From positions 496,001-560,000 of the forward strand of contig NZ_CP035913.1 in NCBI RefSeq assembly GCF_004209755.1: 64,000 bases of DNA, written 5' to 3'. Positions 18,482 to 28,304 of this stretch are shown piece after piece (position 1 is the stretch's first letter; each line of letters begins with the position of its first letter). The notes under the pieces are model-generated. The model saw only the letters and a list, made by a program, of their open reading frames with translations, did no database searches and was not told the DNA's origin. This DNA is from Pseudoduganella lutea (GTDB lineage Bacteria; Pseudomonadota; Gammaproteobacteria; Burkholderiales; Burkholderiaceae_D). Both the position numbers and the translations under genes were made by a program.

Positions 18482-21322
18482 TCAGAATGCGCCGCGCAGG
18501 GTCAGCGAATAATTGCGGCCTGGCTGGTTCGCGCCATCCAGGCGCGACCGCTCATCGCCGTTGCGTCCCTCGAAGTGACGCAGGTATTCGTAGGTGCGGG
18601 TGTCGGTCAGGTTGGTGGCGTCGAGGCGCAGTTCGAACATTTTGTTGAACTTGTAGCTGACCGTCATGTCCAGGTAGCCGCGCTTGTTGTACCAGCGCTG
18701 GTAGCCGAGCGGATTGAGCGCCGTATTGGTGAAGTTGGCGAACTCGCTCTTGCGGTTGTACGAGGTGCGGAACGCGAACGGGCCTTCCTCGTAGTAGATC
18801 GTGGCGGCGATGGTGCGGTTCGGAACGATCGGTAGTTCGTAGACGATGTTGTTGTAGGTGCGATTGACACCGGCCGTCTTGATGCTGGTCAGGCTCAGGA
18901 TCGAGCCGAGGTTGTTGAACGGATACGGCAGGAAGCGGTAGTTCTGCTGGTGGGTCAGCTCCAGGCCACGGATATGGAATGCCTCGGCATTCTCGAAGAA
19001 ACGCACTTCCGTCGGCAGGTTCGGATCGGCCTGCAGGTCACGCTGCACGTTGGACGTGAACAGCGTGACCGGAATGCCCAGGGCGCTGAACGGCTGGAAC
19101 ACCGAACGCGTGTTCGGGCGATCCTTGATGTTCTTGCGGTAGGCCGACACCGCCACCACGCCGCCTTTCTCGAAGTACCACTCGACGCTGGCGTCCAGGT
19201 TCGTCGAGCTTTCCGGCTTCAGTTCCGGATTGCCGATCTGCACCGCCAGGTCGCCCGCATTGGGCACGTTGATCGACCGGGCGATGGCCGAGATCGAACT
19301 GCGCTTGATGGTCTTGCCCACCGAGCCGCGCACCACCAGGTCGTCCGTCAGGTCGTACGACAGGCTGGCCGACGGCAAGGCATTGGTGTAGCTGCCGGAC
19401 AGGGCGGCCGGCACGTAGCCGGCGGAGGTCAGCCGGTAGTTATCGACCTCGGAACCGGTGCGCACATAGCGCACGCCGGCATTGGCGCGCAGTGGTCGGC
19501 CGAAGACTTCCTTCTCGAAATCGGACTGGACATAGAATGCCCGCACGGTTTCCACCGCGGTAAACGTACTGCCCAGGTTGGAAGGCGAGGAACGGTTGGC
19601 ATTGACTGCATCGAGCGTGTTGTAGACGAAGTCGCGCGACACGGTCAGCCAGTCGCGCGGCACGTCGCCGCCGGCCCTGATCTTGTTCAGGTCGTTCGAC
19701 ACGAGGAACTGGCGGGCGAACGCATACCGCTCGGCATTGCCGGCCGGTGTGTTTGGCAGCGAGCCGTACAGGCGCCCGTCGGCCAGCGGCAGGTTGTTCA
19801 GCAGGTTGGTCGGCAGGTACTGGTTGGCGATCTTAGTGCTCTCGACCTGGCTCAGCCCCATCTTCAGCTTGCCCTCCACGCCCCACAGCGTGTAGTCGTA
19901 CTGCATGCCGACACGGAATGCCTTCTGCTTGTCGGTCTCGGTCTGGTAATTGCCGCCGCTGTAGCTCAGCAGGTTGTAGTTGTTGGCGTCGAGCAGGTTG
20001 CGGTCGGTGCGGATGTCCGGGAACATCGCATCCTTCGTCGTGTTGAACGTGATGGTCTGGCGGTTCGCCACGTCGTTGGCGTCCAGGGTGACAGTCGATC
20101 CGCTGCGCCACGCCTTGCTCTCGTTGATCGACAGCGAACCGGTGAAGCGCAGGTCGCTGTTGACGCGGTAGCGTGCATTGATGGCGTTGTACAGGAAGCG
20201 CGTTTCGGAGACGCCCAGCACGGCGTTGGTGGCGGCCGTATAGTTGCCGATCGTGCCCTGCACGTTGTTGTTGGCGTCGATGGTCACGTCGACCGGCACC
20301 AGCGCGCGCGCGCCCGTGCTGGCGTTCGTGATCCAGTTCATGTAGTTGTTCTTGGTATCGTCGTTCAGCTTGGAATACAGCGAATCCCAGCTGATGTCGA
20401 GCTTGTCGCCCTTGTACTGCAGCGAGTTGGCCACGCCCACGCGCTCGCGCTCGTTGTCGGTGGCGGTCAGGCGCAGGAAGCGCGGCATGTTGGCGTCGTA
20501 CAGCTGGGCGGCGGTCAGGCTGCCCAGGTTGGCGCGGGGATCCACCAGGTTCCAGCCATACTGGAAATTGCCCTGGGTGAAGCGCTGGTTGTAGCTGGCA
20601 TACGTGCCGGTCGACTGGAAGCCGGCGTTGGCGTTGTGCGTGCGGTTGCCGGCGATGCTGGTCAGGAAGCCCCACTTGCCCCAGGTATTACTGAACAGGA
20701 CGTTGGCACGCGGCGTGCTGTCCTTGCTGCGGTTGTTGTAGGTGCCGGTCACGCTGTAGCTGAGCACCCTGCCCTTGCGGTCGAAGGGGCGCGGCGTCTG
20801 CATGTCGACCACGCCGGCCACCCCGCCCTCTTCCAGCTCAGCCAGCGGCGTCTTGTATACGTCGACGCGGCCGAACAGTTCGGACGGGAACACGTCGTAG
20901 TTGAAGTCGCGCGTGGAGCTGCCGATCGCCCCGGCGGACGTGGCGCGCACCGGCGCGCCGTTGAACGTGGTGACCGTGTATTCGGAACCGAGGCCGCGCA
21001 ACTGGATGCGCTGGCCTTCGTTGCTGGCGCCATCCTTGACCACTTCCACGCCAGGCAGGCGCACCAGGGCATCGGCCACGTTCTGCTCGGGGAACTTGCC
21101 CAGGTCTTCGGCGACGATCGAATCGCGCTGGCCGATCGAGGCGCGTTTCAGGTCGAGCGATTTCTCCAGGCTGGAGCGGAAGCCCGCGACCGTCACGGTC
21201 TGGATTTCCGCGCCGCCCTGCGCTTCCGCGGTTGCGGTGGTTTGCGCCCAGCCGGGCATCGCCATTGCGGCGCACGCCCCTGCAACGGCGGCGCTCAGCA
21301 ATGTTCTCTTGGTGGTGGCCAT
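18482..21322 (-). CDS. TonB-dependent receptor (oligosaccharide-type, Caulobacter/Xanthomonas family)
   Basis: 946 residues. Signal peptide about 1-26, a TonB-box-like IQTVTVAGF near residue 40, then the plug (EDLGKFPEQNVADALVRLPGVEV, QRIQLRGLGSEYTVTTFNGAPV, DVYKTPLAELEEGGVAGVVDMQTPRPF), then a long beta-barrel ending RNYSLTLRGAF, with the aromatic C-terminal residue needed for outer-membrane assembly. This subfamily commonly imports plant oligosaccharides. AGGAG lies 7 bp before the start. It is followed by a lipoprotein gene. A TATCAGATA operator candidate lies upstream, shared with xylR and the sugar-acid operon. Confidence 0.9.
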   Translation of the reverse strand: MATTKRTLLSAAVAGACAAMAMPGWAQTTATAEAQGGAEIQTVTVAGFRSSLEKSLDLKRASIGQRDSIVAEDLGKFPEQNVADALVRLPGVEVVKDGASNEGQRIQLRGLGSEYTVTTFNGAPVRATSAGAIGSSTRDFNYDVFPSELFGRVDVYKTPLAELEEGGVAGVVDMQTPRPFDRKGRVLSYSVTGTYNNRSKDSTPRANVLFSNTWGKWGFLTSIAGNRTHNANAGFQSTGTYASYNQRFTQGNFQYGWNLVDPRANLGSLTAAQLYDANMPRFLRLTATDNERERVGVANSLQYKGDKLDISWDSLYSKLNDDTKNNYMNWITNASTGARALVPVDVTIDANNNVQGTIGNYTAATNAVLGVSETRFLYNAINARYRVNSDLRFTGSLSINESKAWRSGSTVTLDANDVANRQTITFNTTKDAMFPDIRTDRNLLDANNYNLLSYSGGNYQTETDKQKAFRVGMQYDYTLWGVEGKLKMGLSQVESTKIANQYLPTNLLNNLPLADGRLYGSLPNTPAGNAERYAFARQFLVSNDLNKIRAGGDVPRDWLTVSRDFVYNTLDAVNANRSSPSNLGSTFTAVETVRAFYVQSDFEKEVFGRPLRANAGVRYVRTGSEVDNYRLTSAGYVPAALSGSYTNALPSASLSYDLTDDLVVRGSVGKTIKRSSISAIARSINVPNAGDLAVQIGNPELKPESSTNLDASVEWYFEKGGVVAVSAYRKNIKDRPNTRSVFQPFSALGIPVTLFTSNVQRDLQADPNLPTEVRFFENAEAFHIRGLELTHQQNYRFLPYPFNNLGSILSLTSIKTAGVNRTYNNIVYELPIVPNRTIAATIYYEEGPFAFRTSYNRKSEFANFTNTALNPLGYQRWYNKRGYLDMTVSYKFNKMFELRLDATNLTDTRTYEYLRHFEGRNGDERSRLDGANQPGRNYSLTLRGAF

Positions 21323-21381
21323 TCTTGTCTCCTGAGTAAATATCTGGCTTGTCGAAACACGATGCGATCGAAGATTTATAT

Positions 21382-21394
21382 TATCAGATATCTG
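21382..21394. promoter_or_regulatory. Candidate operator upstream of the TonB receptor
   Basis: TATCAGATA at 21382-21390 overlaps a perfect 10-bp palindrome CAGATATCTG (21385-21394). It lies 60 bp upstream of the receptor start, in an AT-rich stretch. The core matches the sites at 16735 and 22898. Confidence 0.45.
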
Positions 21395-21449
21395 TTCTCT
21401 TACAAGATGCGTGTTGGATAATTTGCTGGCGTCGAGATACAGCGGATCA

Positions 21450-22697
21450 TCAGGCAGCCATGCGGCCCGCCATCGGCCCGGCAGACAGGGGCCGCGTCAT
21501 CGCGGGATGGAACGACATGTTTGCCGCACTTGCCTTAAGCTGATACTCGCGCGGAGTGCAGCCCATCTCGCGTGCAAAGACCGTGTACAGGTACTGCACC
21601 GACGTGAACCCGCATTCGAGGGCCACGTCGGCGATCTTCCATTGGCCGCTGGCAAGGTACTGCTTTGCCTGTTCCAGCTTGTAGCGCAGGATTTCCTCGT
21701 GCACGCTGTGGCCCAGTTCACGGCGGAACGTGGCATCGAGCCCCGACCGGCACACGCCGACGAAATCGGCGACCTGCTCGGACTTGATGCCGCGCCGCGC
21801 CCGCTGGCGAATGAAATGCAGCGCACGGGTAATGTGCGGATGGTGCTCGCCGGTGCGCGAACACGTTGCCTGGGCGTTGACGCCGACAGGCGCCACCAGC
21901 ACCGGGGTCGTGCCGACCGGCTGCCCCAGCAGTGAGCGGTGCAGCAGGCGCGCCGCGGTGCGGCCCATCTCGGCGGCGCCCTGGATGACCGAGCTGAGCG
22001 GAACTGGGGCCAGCGCATGCGCGAGCGCATCGTTGTCGACACCGATGATGGCCACGTCGTGCGACACGGCGAGGCCCGCGATGGCGCAGGCCTGGATCAG
22101 CTGGCGGGCGCGCGCATCGGTGACGGCGATGATGCCGACCGGGCGTGGCAATGACCGCAGCCAGCCGGCCAGCTCGTCGAGACCGCGCTCCCAGCCGGCG
22201 ATGCCGCCGTCGTGCCCCCGGTAGATCACGGGCTCGAGATGGTCGGCGCGCATGCGGCGCGCGAACGCTTGCTCGCGTTCCAGCGCCCAGCGCCGGTTCC
22301 GCGCCGGCGGAACGCTGTACAACGCGAAGGACGAGATCCCGGCATCGATCAGGTGGTCGTGGGCCAGCCCGATGATGCGTTCGTTGTCGGTGGCCACGTA
22401 GGGCACGCCGGCCGGATAGTCGGCCGGGTTGGCATAGGAGCCGCCGACCCCGACCACGCGCGCCCGACAGCCGGCCAGCGCGGCGGCCACGTCCGGATCG
22501 TCGAAGTCGGCGATGATGCCGTCGCCCTGCCACTGCGCGATGCCGTCGAGGCCGCGGCGGAAATCGTCTTCGACGAACAGGTCCCAGTTCAACTGCTGGG
22601 CACGTTTGTAATCGGCCACGCCGGCGATCACGTCGCGCTCATGGCCCTTGTTGGCATTGAACAACAGGGCAATACGATGGCGGGGGATAGGACTCAT
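21450..22697 (-). CDS. xylR: XylR-type transcriptional activator (LacI-like sensor plus AraC HTH)
   Basis: About 415 residues. The N-terminal two-thirds (HRIALLFNANKGHERDVIAGVADY ... VAIIGVDNDALAHALAPVPLSSV) is a periplasmic-binding-protein fold without its own N-terminal helix-turn-helix. The last about 110 residues are an AraC-type double HTH (VADFVGVCRSGLDATFRRELGHS, IADVALECGFTSVQYLYTVFAREMG). This is the architecture of E. coli XylR, which senses D-xylose; a related sugar is possible. GGAG lies 6 bp before the ATG at 22697, preferred over the ATG at 22709, which lacks one. A GH10 xylanase lies nearby, consistent with xylan use. Confidence 0.8.
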   Translation of the reverse strand: MSPIPRHRIALLFNANKGHERDVIAGVADYKRAQQLNWDLFVEDDFRRGLDGIAQWQGDGIIADFDDPDVAAALAGCRARVVGVGGSYANPADYPAGVPYVATDNERIIGLAHDHLIDAGISSFALYSVPPARNRRWALEREQAFARRMRADHLEPVIYRGHDGGIAGWERGLDELAGWLRSLPRPVGIIAVTDARARQLIQACAIAGLAVSHDVAIIGVDNDALAHALAPVPLSSVIQGAAEMGRTAARLLHRSLLGQPVGTTPVLVAPVGVNAQATCSRTGEHHPHITRALHFIRQRARRGIKSEQVADFVGVCRSGLDATFRRELGHSVHEEILRYKLEQAKQYLASGQWKIADVALECGFTSVQYLYTVFAREMGCTPREYQLKASAANMSFHPAMTRPLSAGPMAGRMAA

Positions 22698-23138
22698 CTC
22701 GGGCTCCATGCGGGGATATGACAGTGCCCGGCCGGCAATGGGCCGCTGGGCCGAAGCATTGGATGGCGCGCAATGCGCCTGTGATCAAGCCGGGATGAAA
22801 ATTGCGTAGAGGGGGTGCATGGCGGTCTCCTGGTATGGGTTGCCGGCTGGACGAAACCTCGGTCACCGGCTGCCTTTGGTTGGCTTGACTTATATGATAT
22901 CAGATACCATACAGCGCGCAAGCGCTGGGCCAAGCTTGTGACGTAGTTGCAACGTTGTACCGTGGGCCGTGGGCAGGCGGTGCTGGAGCATTGCGGCGTG
23001 GCCACCAGAGAGAGGGTGCGCGACGCGATCGGGGAGGCAGGGAGCCGAAAAGTCAGGAGATGCTGCGGAGATATGGAGGGACAGGCAGGCAGCCCATGAC
23101 CGGCGGCGCATTGCGCAGCCGCCGGGATACCGTTGTCG
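22698..23138. other. 441-bp gene-free stretch upstream of xylR
   Basis: Contains the promoter region of xylR and, at 22895-22906, an operator candidate described separately. The rest shows no convincing gene, hairpin or repeat; reading frames here lack coding character. Confidence 0.5.
22895..22906. promoter_or_regulatory. Candidate operator upstream of xylR
   Basis: TATCAGATA at 22898-22906 overlaps the 8-bp palindrome TGATATCA (22895-22902), preceded by TTATA. It is the third copy of the core also seen at 16735 and 21382, and lies about 200 bp before the xylR start. Confidence 0.45.
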
Positions 23139-24041
23139 TCAGCCTTGCAGCCGGACTTCGGCCTGGGCCACGCCGATCGGGCCCACGTGCACGGCGAACA
23201 GGTGGCCTGCCAGCGGCTGTGCTGCCCGCTGCGAAGGATCGAGCGTGGCGCTGATGCTGGTGATGAACAGCGTGTCCAGCCGTGCACCACCGATCGCGAC
23301 CTTGCTCGGCTTCGCGACAGGCAGCTCGATACGGCGGTCGACCCGGCCATCGGGCGTGATGCGCAGCACGGCCCAGCCGTCGACCGCGGCGATCCAGTAG
23401 CAGCCGTCGGCATCGACGGTGGCGCCGTCCGGCCTCCCGGGCAGGAGCGCCGTGTCGAAGAAGAGCCGGCGGTTCGACAGCGCCCCGGTCGCGCCATCGA
23501 GGTCGTATTGCCAGACACGGTTGACGGCGGGATGCGAATCGGAAAAGTACAGGATGCGCCCGTCCGGGCTGCAGGCAAGCCCGTTCGACAGCCCCAGCCC
23601 TTCCAGCCGGCGCACGGGCTGGCCGTGGCCGTCCCATCCGAACAGCTCGCCGGTCCGGGGTCCATTCAGCCCGGCCACGTTCATGGTGCCGCACCAGAAA
23701 CGACCGAACGGGTCGACCACGCTGTCGTTGCAGCGGTTGTAATCGGCATGGTCGAGCGTCAGCACCGCGTCCACCGCGCCGCTGCCGGGATCGAGGCGCC
23801 AGTAACCGCTTTGCAGCCCGACAAGGATGCCGCCGTCGCTGGCCGGCGCGACGCAGCCGGTGCGTTGCGGCAGGACCCAGCTTTCCATTGCGCCGGTGAC
23901 CGGATCGTAGCGCAGCACCGCATTGGCCCAGGCGTCGACCCACAGCAGGCGGCTGCTGCGGGTGCACCAGACCGCCCCCTCCCCCACCAGCGCCGCCATG
24001 TGCGACACCACTTCCAGGCCAGCTTGCAGTCGCCGGCTCAT
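23139..24041 (-). CDS. SMP-30/gluconolactonase/LRE family lactonase
   Basis: 300 residues, a six-bladed beta-propeller. Metal-site segments are conserved: LVGEGAVW (Glu), NDSVVDPFGRFWCGTMN (Asn), LSNGLACSPDG (Asn) and RPDGATVDADGCYWIA (Asp). It should open a sugar-acid lactone to the free acid in the cytoplasm, as in oxidative xylose, arabinose or galactose pathways. AAAGGA lies 8 bp before the ATG at 24041. No signal peptide. It is located between the xylR gene and the GH97/GH10 genes on the same strand, fitting a pentose or uronate role. Confidence 0.85.
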   Translation of the reverse strand: MSRRLQAGLEVVSHMAALVGEGAVWCTRSSRLLWVDAWANAVLRYDPVTGAMESWVLPQRTGCVAPASDGGILVGLQSGYWRLDPGSGAVDAVLTLDHADYNRCNDSVVDPFGRFWCGTMNVAGLNGPRTGELFGWDGHGQPVRRLEGLGLSNGLACSPDGRILYFSDSHPAVNRVWQYDLDGATGALSNRRLFFDTALLPGRPDGATVDADGCYWIAAVDGWAVLRITPDGRVDRRIELPVAKPSKVAIGGARLDTLFITSISATLDPSQRAAQPLAGHLFAVHVGPIGVAQAEVRLQG

Positions 24042-24093
24042 GGCTGCGTCCTTTTGTCGGCCATGGCCGTCCGCCCGGCCCACCGGCGCGCCG

Positions 24094-26121
24094 TCATGGC
24101 GCGCGGCGCAGCACGACCGCGGCGCCACCCGACGCTGCGAGGTCCAGGCGCAAGCGGGCGCCTGCATCCACCGTGCGATCGGACACCTTCAGCGTGTCGG
24201 GCGCGGCGCCGTCTTCCCACACGCGGGCCTGGTAGCGCCCCTGGCCGAGGAAGTCGAGCGGCAGGTCGATGGTGCGCGCCTGCTCGTTGCTCATCGCGCC
24301 GATGTACCAGTCGTTGCCGGAACGGCGCGCGGTGACCACGTACTGGCCGATATCGCCCTGCAGCACGCGGGTTTCATCCCATGTGACCGGCACGGCCTTG
24401 ATGAAATCGACGCCGTCCTGCCAGCTGCCGTCCGCCTTGCGGTAGGACGGCGGGCTGTCCGACACCATCTGCAGCGGCGTGTCGTAGACCACGTACATCG
24501 CCACGTTGTGCCCGCGCGTAGTCTGCACGTAGGGATTGTTGAAACGGATGTTCTGCTGCATCGCGCCGGGCGCCACATGGCGCATCGCGCCCGGTGTGTA
24601 GTCGCCTGGCCCGAGCAGCATGCGCGTAAATGGCAGGGTGACGTTGTGGGTGGCGGTCACGCGCGAACTCCATTTGTTGAATTCCGCGCCCATGATGCCT
24701 TCCTGCGTGAGCAGGTTCGGCCAGGTGCGCTCCAGGCCCATCGACGGGTAGCCGCCATGCATGTTGACCATGATGCGGTGCTGCGCCGCCTTGCCGATCA
24801 GGCGCTCGTAGTAATTGACCATCTGCTGGTCGGCGCGGTTCATGAAGTCGACCTTGATACCCTTGATGCCCCAGCGCTCGTAGGTGGCCAGCGCCTTGTC
24901 CATCTGCTGGTCCAGCTGTTCCCACTGCAGCCAGAGCCACACGCCGACGCCCTTGGTGCGGGCGTAGGCGATAACGGCCGGCAGGTCCAGTTCGGGCTTG
25001 TGGCGGGTGACGTCGGCGCCCTTCACGGGCTCGATCGCGCTGCCCACCGACCAGCCTTCGTCGATCATGATGTATTCCAGCCCCAGCTCGGCGGCGAAGT
25101 CGACGAAGGCCTTGTAGGTGGCGGTGTTCATGCCCGGTTCGGCCACGGCCGCCTGCGAGCCGTTCCACCAGTCCCACGCCACCTTTCCCGGCTTGATCCA
25201 GCTGGTATCGGCGATGCGCGACGGCGCGGCCAGCGTCTGCACCAGGCTGGTAGTGGCCAACGCTGCCGGGCTGTCGGCCACCATCAGCACGTTCCAGGGG
25301 GTCCTGAAGCCTTCCTTGCCGAGCGTGGCCTCGGCGATCGACGTGGTCTGGCGCCGGCTGGACGGGGTATCGAAGCGCACCGGGTGCTTGAGCTGCACGC
25401 CCGGCGCGCCGTTCTCGCGGCCGCCCACGAACGCCACCGGGTAGTCGCGCACGTCGGACACGGTCAGCGCGATCGTGGTGCCGGCCTGCCCGGTCTTGCA
25501 CACCAGCGGCAGCGTGTACAGGCTCGCGTCGCGGATCTTGGAGGCCTTGACCGGGTCGAACTCGCCCTCGTGCCCGCCGGTGTACTGGCCCTGGTTGTAG
25601 CCCCAGCAGTCGAAATCGGCGGCGAACGCATACTGCGTATCCTCCTTTTTGATCGCCAGCCGCTCGCCGGGCGTGCCATGGATCACGTAGCGGAACGCGG
25701 CACCCTGGTCGTACAGGCGGAACACCACGTCGATGCGCCGCTGCGGCAGCGCCGCATCCTGGTAGGTCAGGATCGTCTCGCGATAGTGGTCGGGCACCCG
25801 GGCGAAGCGCCCTGCAACCGGCGCCCAGCTGTCCTTCACTTCGCGCGCCGGGCTGGCGCCGACCAGCCGGTAGCCCTTGCTGCCGGCTTGCGGGGTCCAG
25901 GTGCGCAGGCTCAGCGGCGATGGCATCAGGATCGGCTTGCCGCCGTACGACAGCGTGAACGAGGCGATGCCGTCCGGCTTGCCCTCGGCAAGCGGCGCGT
26001 CGCCGAAGCTGGCGGACAGGCGGCCGTCCGGCGACGTGAGGGCGGGCGCGGCATGCACCGGCGTGCTCGTCAGCGTACTTGCCAGCGCCAGCGCGGCCAG
26101 CGGGGAAATGGTGCGTTTCAT
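24094..26121 (-). CDS. GH97 alpha-glycosidase, exported
   Basis: 675 residues, the usual GH97 length. Signal peptide about 1-24 (PVHA cleavage). The N-terminal beta-super-sandwich (SPDGRLSASFGDAP, GSKGYRLVGASPAREV) is followed by a TIM barrel with GKVAWDWWNG, GLEYIMIDEGWSVG, GIKVDFMNRADQQMVNYYERL and NMHGGYPSMGLERTWPNLLTQEG. The Asp in KVDFM sits where retaining GH97 alpha-galactosidases carry their nucleophile, so a retaining alpha-galactosidase is more likely than an inverting SusB-type alpha-glucosidase; this needs an alignment. It is 11 bp downstream of the GH10 xylanase and probably in one operon with it and the SMP-30 gene, which starts 52 bp further. Confidence 0.85.
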   Translation of the reverse strand: MKRTISPLAALALASTLTSTPVHAAPALTSPDGRLSASFGDAPLAEGKPDGIASFTLSYGGKPILMPSPLSLRTWTPQAGSKGYRLVGASPAREVKDSWAPVAGRFARVPDHYRETILTYQDAALPQRRIDVVFRLYDQGAAFRYVIHGTPGERLAIKKEDTQYAFAADFDCWGYNQGQYTGGHEGEFDPVKASKIRDASLYTLPLVCKTGQAGTTIALTVSDVRDYPVAFVGGRENGAPGVQLKHPVRFDTPSSRRQTTSIAEATLGKEGFRTPWNVLMVADSPAALATTSLVQTLAAPSRIADTSWIKPGKVAWDWWNGSQAAVAEPGMNTATYKAFVDFAAELGLEYIMIDEGWSVGSAIEPVKGADVTRHKPELDLPAVIAYARTKGVGVWLWLQWEQLDQQMDKALATYERWGIKGIKVDFMNRADQQMVNYYERLIGKAAQHRIMVNMHGGYPSMGLERTWPNLLTQEGIMGAEFNKWSSRVTATHNVTLPFTRMLLGPGDYTPGAMRHVAPGAMQQNIRFNNPYVQTTRGHNVAMYVVYDTPLQMVSDSPPSYRKADGSWQDGVDFIKAVPVTWDETRVLQGDIGQYVVTARRSGNDWYIGAMSNEQARTIDLPLDFLGQGRYQARVWEDGAAPDTLKVSDRTVDAGARLRLDLAASGGAAVVLRRAP

Positions 26122-26132
26122 GGAACTTCCTG

Positions 26133-27932
26133 TTATTTGAGGGTGATGAGAGCTTGCGCGCCTTCGGCGCCCAGTGTGAACTCGGCATTGCCGGTGCGCC
26201 CGCCGGCGCTGGCGGTGGCTTTGTAGCGGCCGCGGTGACCGCGCGCGGCCAGTTCGCCGGCGGCGCCGGTGCGGCTGTCCAGGCGCGTCTTCCAGCGGTC
26301 CAGCACCAGCTCCTTCCACGCCGCCAGGTTCGGCTTGGGTGTCCAGTCCTTGCGGTACATCGCGGCATCGGGTTTCCAGTGCGCGCTTTCCCAGAAGCCC
26401 CACTGGATGAAACCGGTAACGGCCGGATGGCTGTACACCGCGATCAGGAAATCGCGCGTGTAGTCGCCCTGCAGCGCCGCATCCGGGGTGTTCATGTCGA
26501 ATTCGGTGATCTGCACCTTGTTGCCGCCTTCGGCCAGCAGGTCGAGGTCGGACAGCACCGAGACGGGCGCGCGCGGCGTCTGGCCGACGTGTCCCTGCAC
26601 GCCGAGGATATCGATGCGCGCGCCGTTCTTGCGCAGCATGGCGGCGAAATCCTTGAACTCCCGGATGAACAGCGGGCTGGAACTGCGGTTGAGCATGGCG
26701 TACTCGTTCAGCGTGAGCTGCAGCGCCGGATCGGATTTCTCGGCCATCTTGAACCATTCCGCCACGCGTTCGACCGGTACGTGCTTGAAGTAATCCTGCT
26801 CGTGCACCGGCTCGTTGATCACGTCCCAGCCGATCAGTTTGCCGTGGGTCGCGGCGGTGATGTCGCGGATGTGCGCCTCCACCAGCTCGCCGATGCGCGC
26901 GCGCTGCGCCGGGTCGCGCGCGATATCCTCCGGCGTGAACTTCCAGGCCGGCCATACCAGGTTGTGGCCCTTGACGCGCTTGCCGTTGGCGCGCAGCCAG
27001 TCGAGCGCCTGTTCCGCGCTGGGACGGTACTTGGGATCGCGCCAGCGCGGCCACTTCAGGCCATTGCCGATCACGGTAGTGTCGAACAGCTCGCGCACTT
27101 CTTTCCGATAGCGCTCGCCATCCGGGCCTGCGGACACCAGGCGTTCGGCATCGACCTCGCTGCCCCACAGGAATTCGGGCTGCACCAGCTCGGCCTTGAC
27201 CTGCGCCCCCGGCACCGGCTTGCCGGCCGCGTCGACCACCTTGATGGCAATCGGGGCTGTCCGCACCTGTTCGATGCGTTGCAACGCTGCCTTGCGCCAC
27301 GCGGCGTCCGGTTCGCGCCCGGCATAGGTGAAGCGGGTCAGCGGCAGGTCAGCGAGCTTCACACGGTCGCCGAAGTTGAGCAGTTCCAGGCCGGCGATCT
27401 CGAACGTCTGTTCCAGGTTGCCATAGCTGAAGGCCAGCACGCCCTGCCCGGCCGGCACGTCCTCGCGCGCCACGAACGGGAAGCTGACCGTGGTCCATTC
27501 CTGGCCGATGCTGAAGGTTTGCGGCTGGCGATCGCCGCCGGCCTCGCTGCGGAAGTACAGCAACCCTTCAGATTCGCCCGATTCCTGGCGCGCGCCGAGG
27601 CTGCGCATGGCCACGCGTGCATACAGCACGTCGCCGCGCCGGATCGGCCCGGCCGTGCGCCAGCTGACGGCGATGCCGTCGTAGTTCGACGATCCCTTCG
27701 GGTTGGTCGCGCGGAACACCGGCGCGCCATCGGCATTGCCGGCCACGGTGACGCTGCCCTTGGCACCTTCGGGATTGATCGCATCGCGGAAGCTGAAGGC
27801 GGAACGGTCGGGGGCCAGCATGTCGAGCGGGCGGGCGGCCTGCAATGCCGGGGTCAGCGGCGCGGGTGCGGCGGCACTGGCCGCGGCGCCCGCCAGCAAC
27901 AGGCCCAGAGCGAGGAATAGACGGCGGAACAT
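26133..27932 (-). CDS. GH10 endo-1,4-beta-xylanase with N-terminal carbohydrate-binding-like domain
   Basis: 599 residues. Signal peptide about 1-22. Residues about 30-200 form a beta-sandwich resembling a CBM4/9 module. The GH10 barrel follows: GHNLVWPAWKF, GWDVINEPVHEQ with acid/base Glu374, LTLNEYAML, DILGVQGHVG and KVQITEFDMNT with nucleophile Glu477. All catalytic residues are present, so hydrolysis of xylan backbone in the periplasm or outside is expected. GGAG lies 4 bp before the ATG at 27932; longer readings upstream lack a signal peptide at their start. It heads the xylanase-GH97-lactonase gene group. Confidence 0.9.
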   Translation of the reverse strand: MFRRLFLALGLLLAGAAASAAAPAPLTPALQAARPLDMLAPDRSAFSFRDAINPEGAKGSVTVAGNADGAPVFRATNPKGSSNYDGIAVSWRTAGPIRRGDVLYARVAMRSLGARQESGESEGLLYFRSEAGGDRQPQTFSIGQEWTTVSFPFVAREDVPAGQGVLAFSYGNLEQTFEIAGLELLNFGDRVKLADLPLTRFTYAGREPDAAWRKAALQRIEQVRTAPIAIKVVDAAGKPVPGAQVKAELVQPEFLWGSEVDAERLVSAGPDGERYRKEVRELFDTTVIGNGLKWPRWRDPKYRPSAEQALDWLRANGKRVKGHNLVWPAWKFTPEDIARDPAQRARIGELVEAHIRDITAATHGKLIGWDVINEPVHEQDYFKHVPVERVAEWFKMAEKSDPALQLTLNEYAMLNRSSSPLFIREFKDFAAMLRKNGARIDILGVQGHVGQTPRAPVSVLSDLDLLAEGGNKVQITEFDMNTPDAALQGDYTRDFLIAVYSHPAVTGFIQWGFWESAHWKPDAAMYRKDWTPKPNLAAWKELVLDRWKTRLDSRTGAAGELAARGHRGRYKATASAGGRTGNAEFTLGAEGAQALITLK

Positions 27933-28304
27933 GGATCTCCAGTCGTTGTTGTTGAAATCGGGACGAATCCGCGCCGGAAAAAAAACAGGATGCGCAACGC
28001 GCATCCCGGGAAAACAGCGACATCGGCTGCGGAGACAGAGCAATAGAACTGCCACTTCGCCGGCGATCTTATCGGATACCCCAAGCGATGCAATTCCATT
28101 TTTTCGGCGTCCTTACTGTTTCTGCCGATCGCCCGCTTATCCGGCGGGAACGCGCGGTCGGCCAAGGCTTTACGAATTTTGAAATGCCCTTATGAATTGG
28201 CGTAAACCGCACCGCCGGCACAGCGGCGGCCATGGCGGCACTCCTATAATCGGCACGCTGCCAGGCAGCGCCCGACCACGAATTTTCTTCGAGTACGCTC
28301 ATCC
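27933..28304. other. 372-bp divergent promoter region, xylanase / GH92
   Basis: No gene seen. A TATAAT box at 28245-28250 lies 55 bp before the GH92 start but has no clear -35 element. An imperfect inverted repeat (TTTACGAATT at 28169-28178, AATTggCGTAAA at 28195-28206) may be an operator for one or both genes. Confidence 0.4.

Noticed and set aside
24094..27300. A 1068-codon minus-strand frame spanning GH97 and much of the xylanase gene
   Set aside because: Only the last 675 codons encode GH97 with its own signal peptide and ribosome site; the front part is an out-of-frame reading of the GH10 gene.
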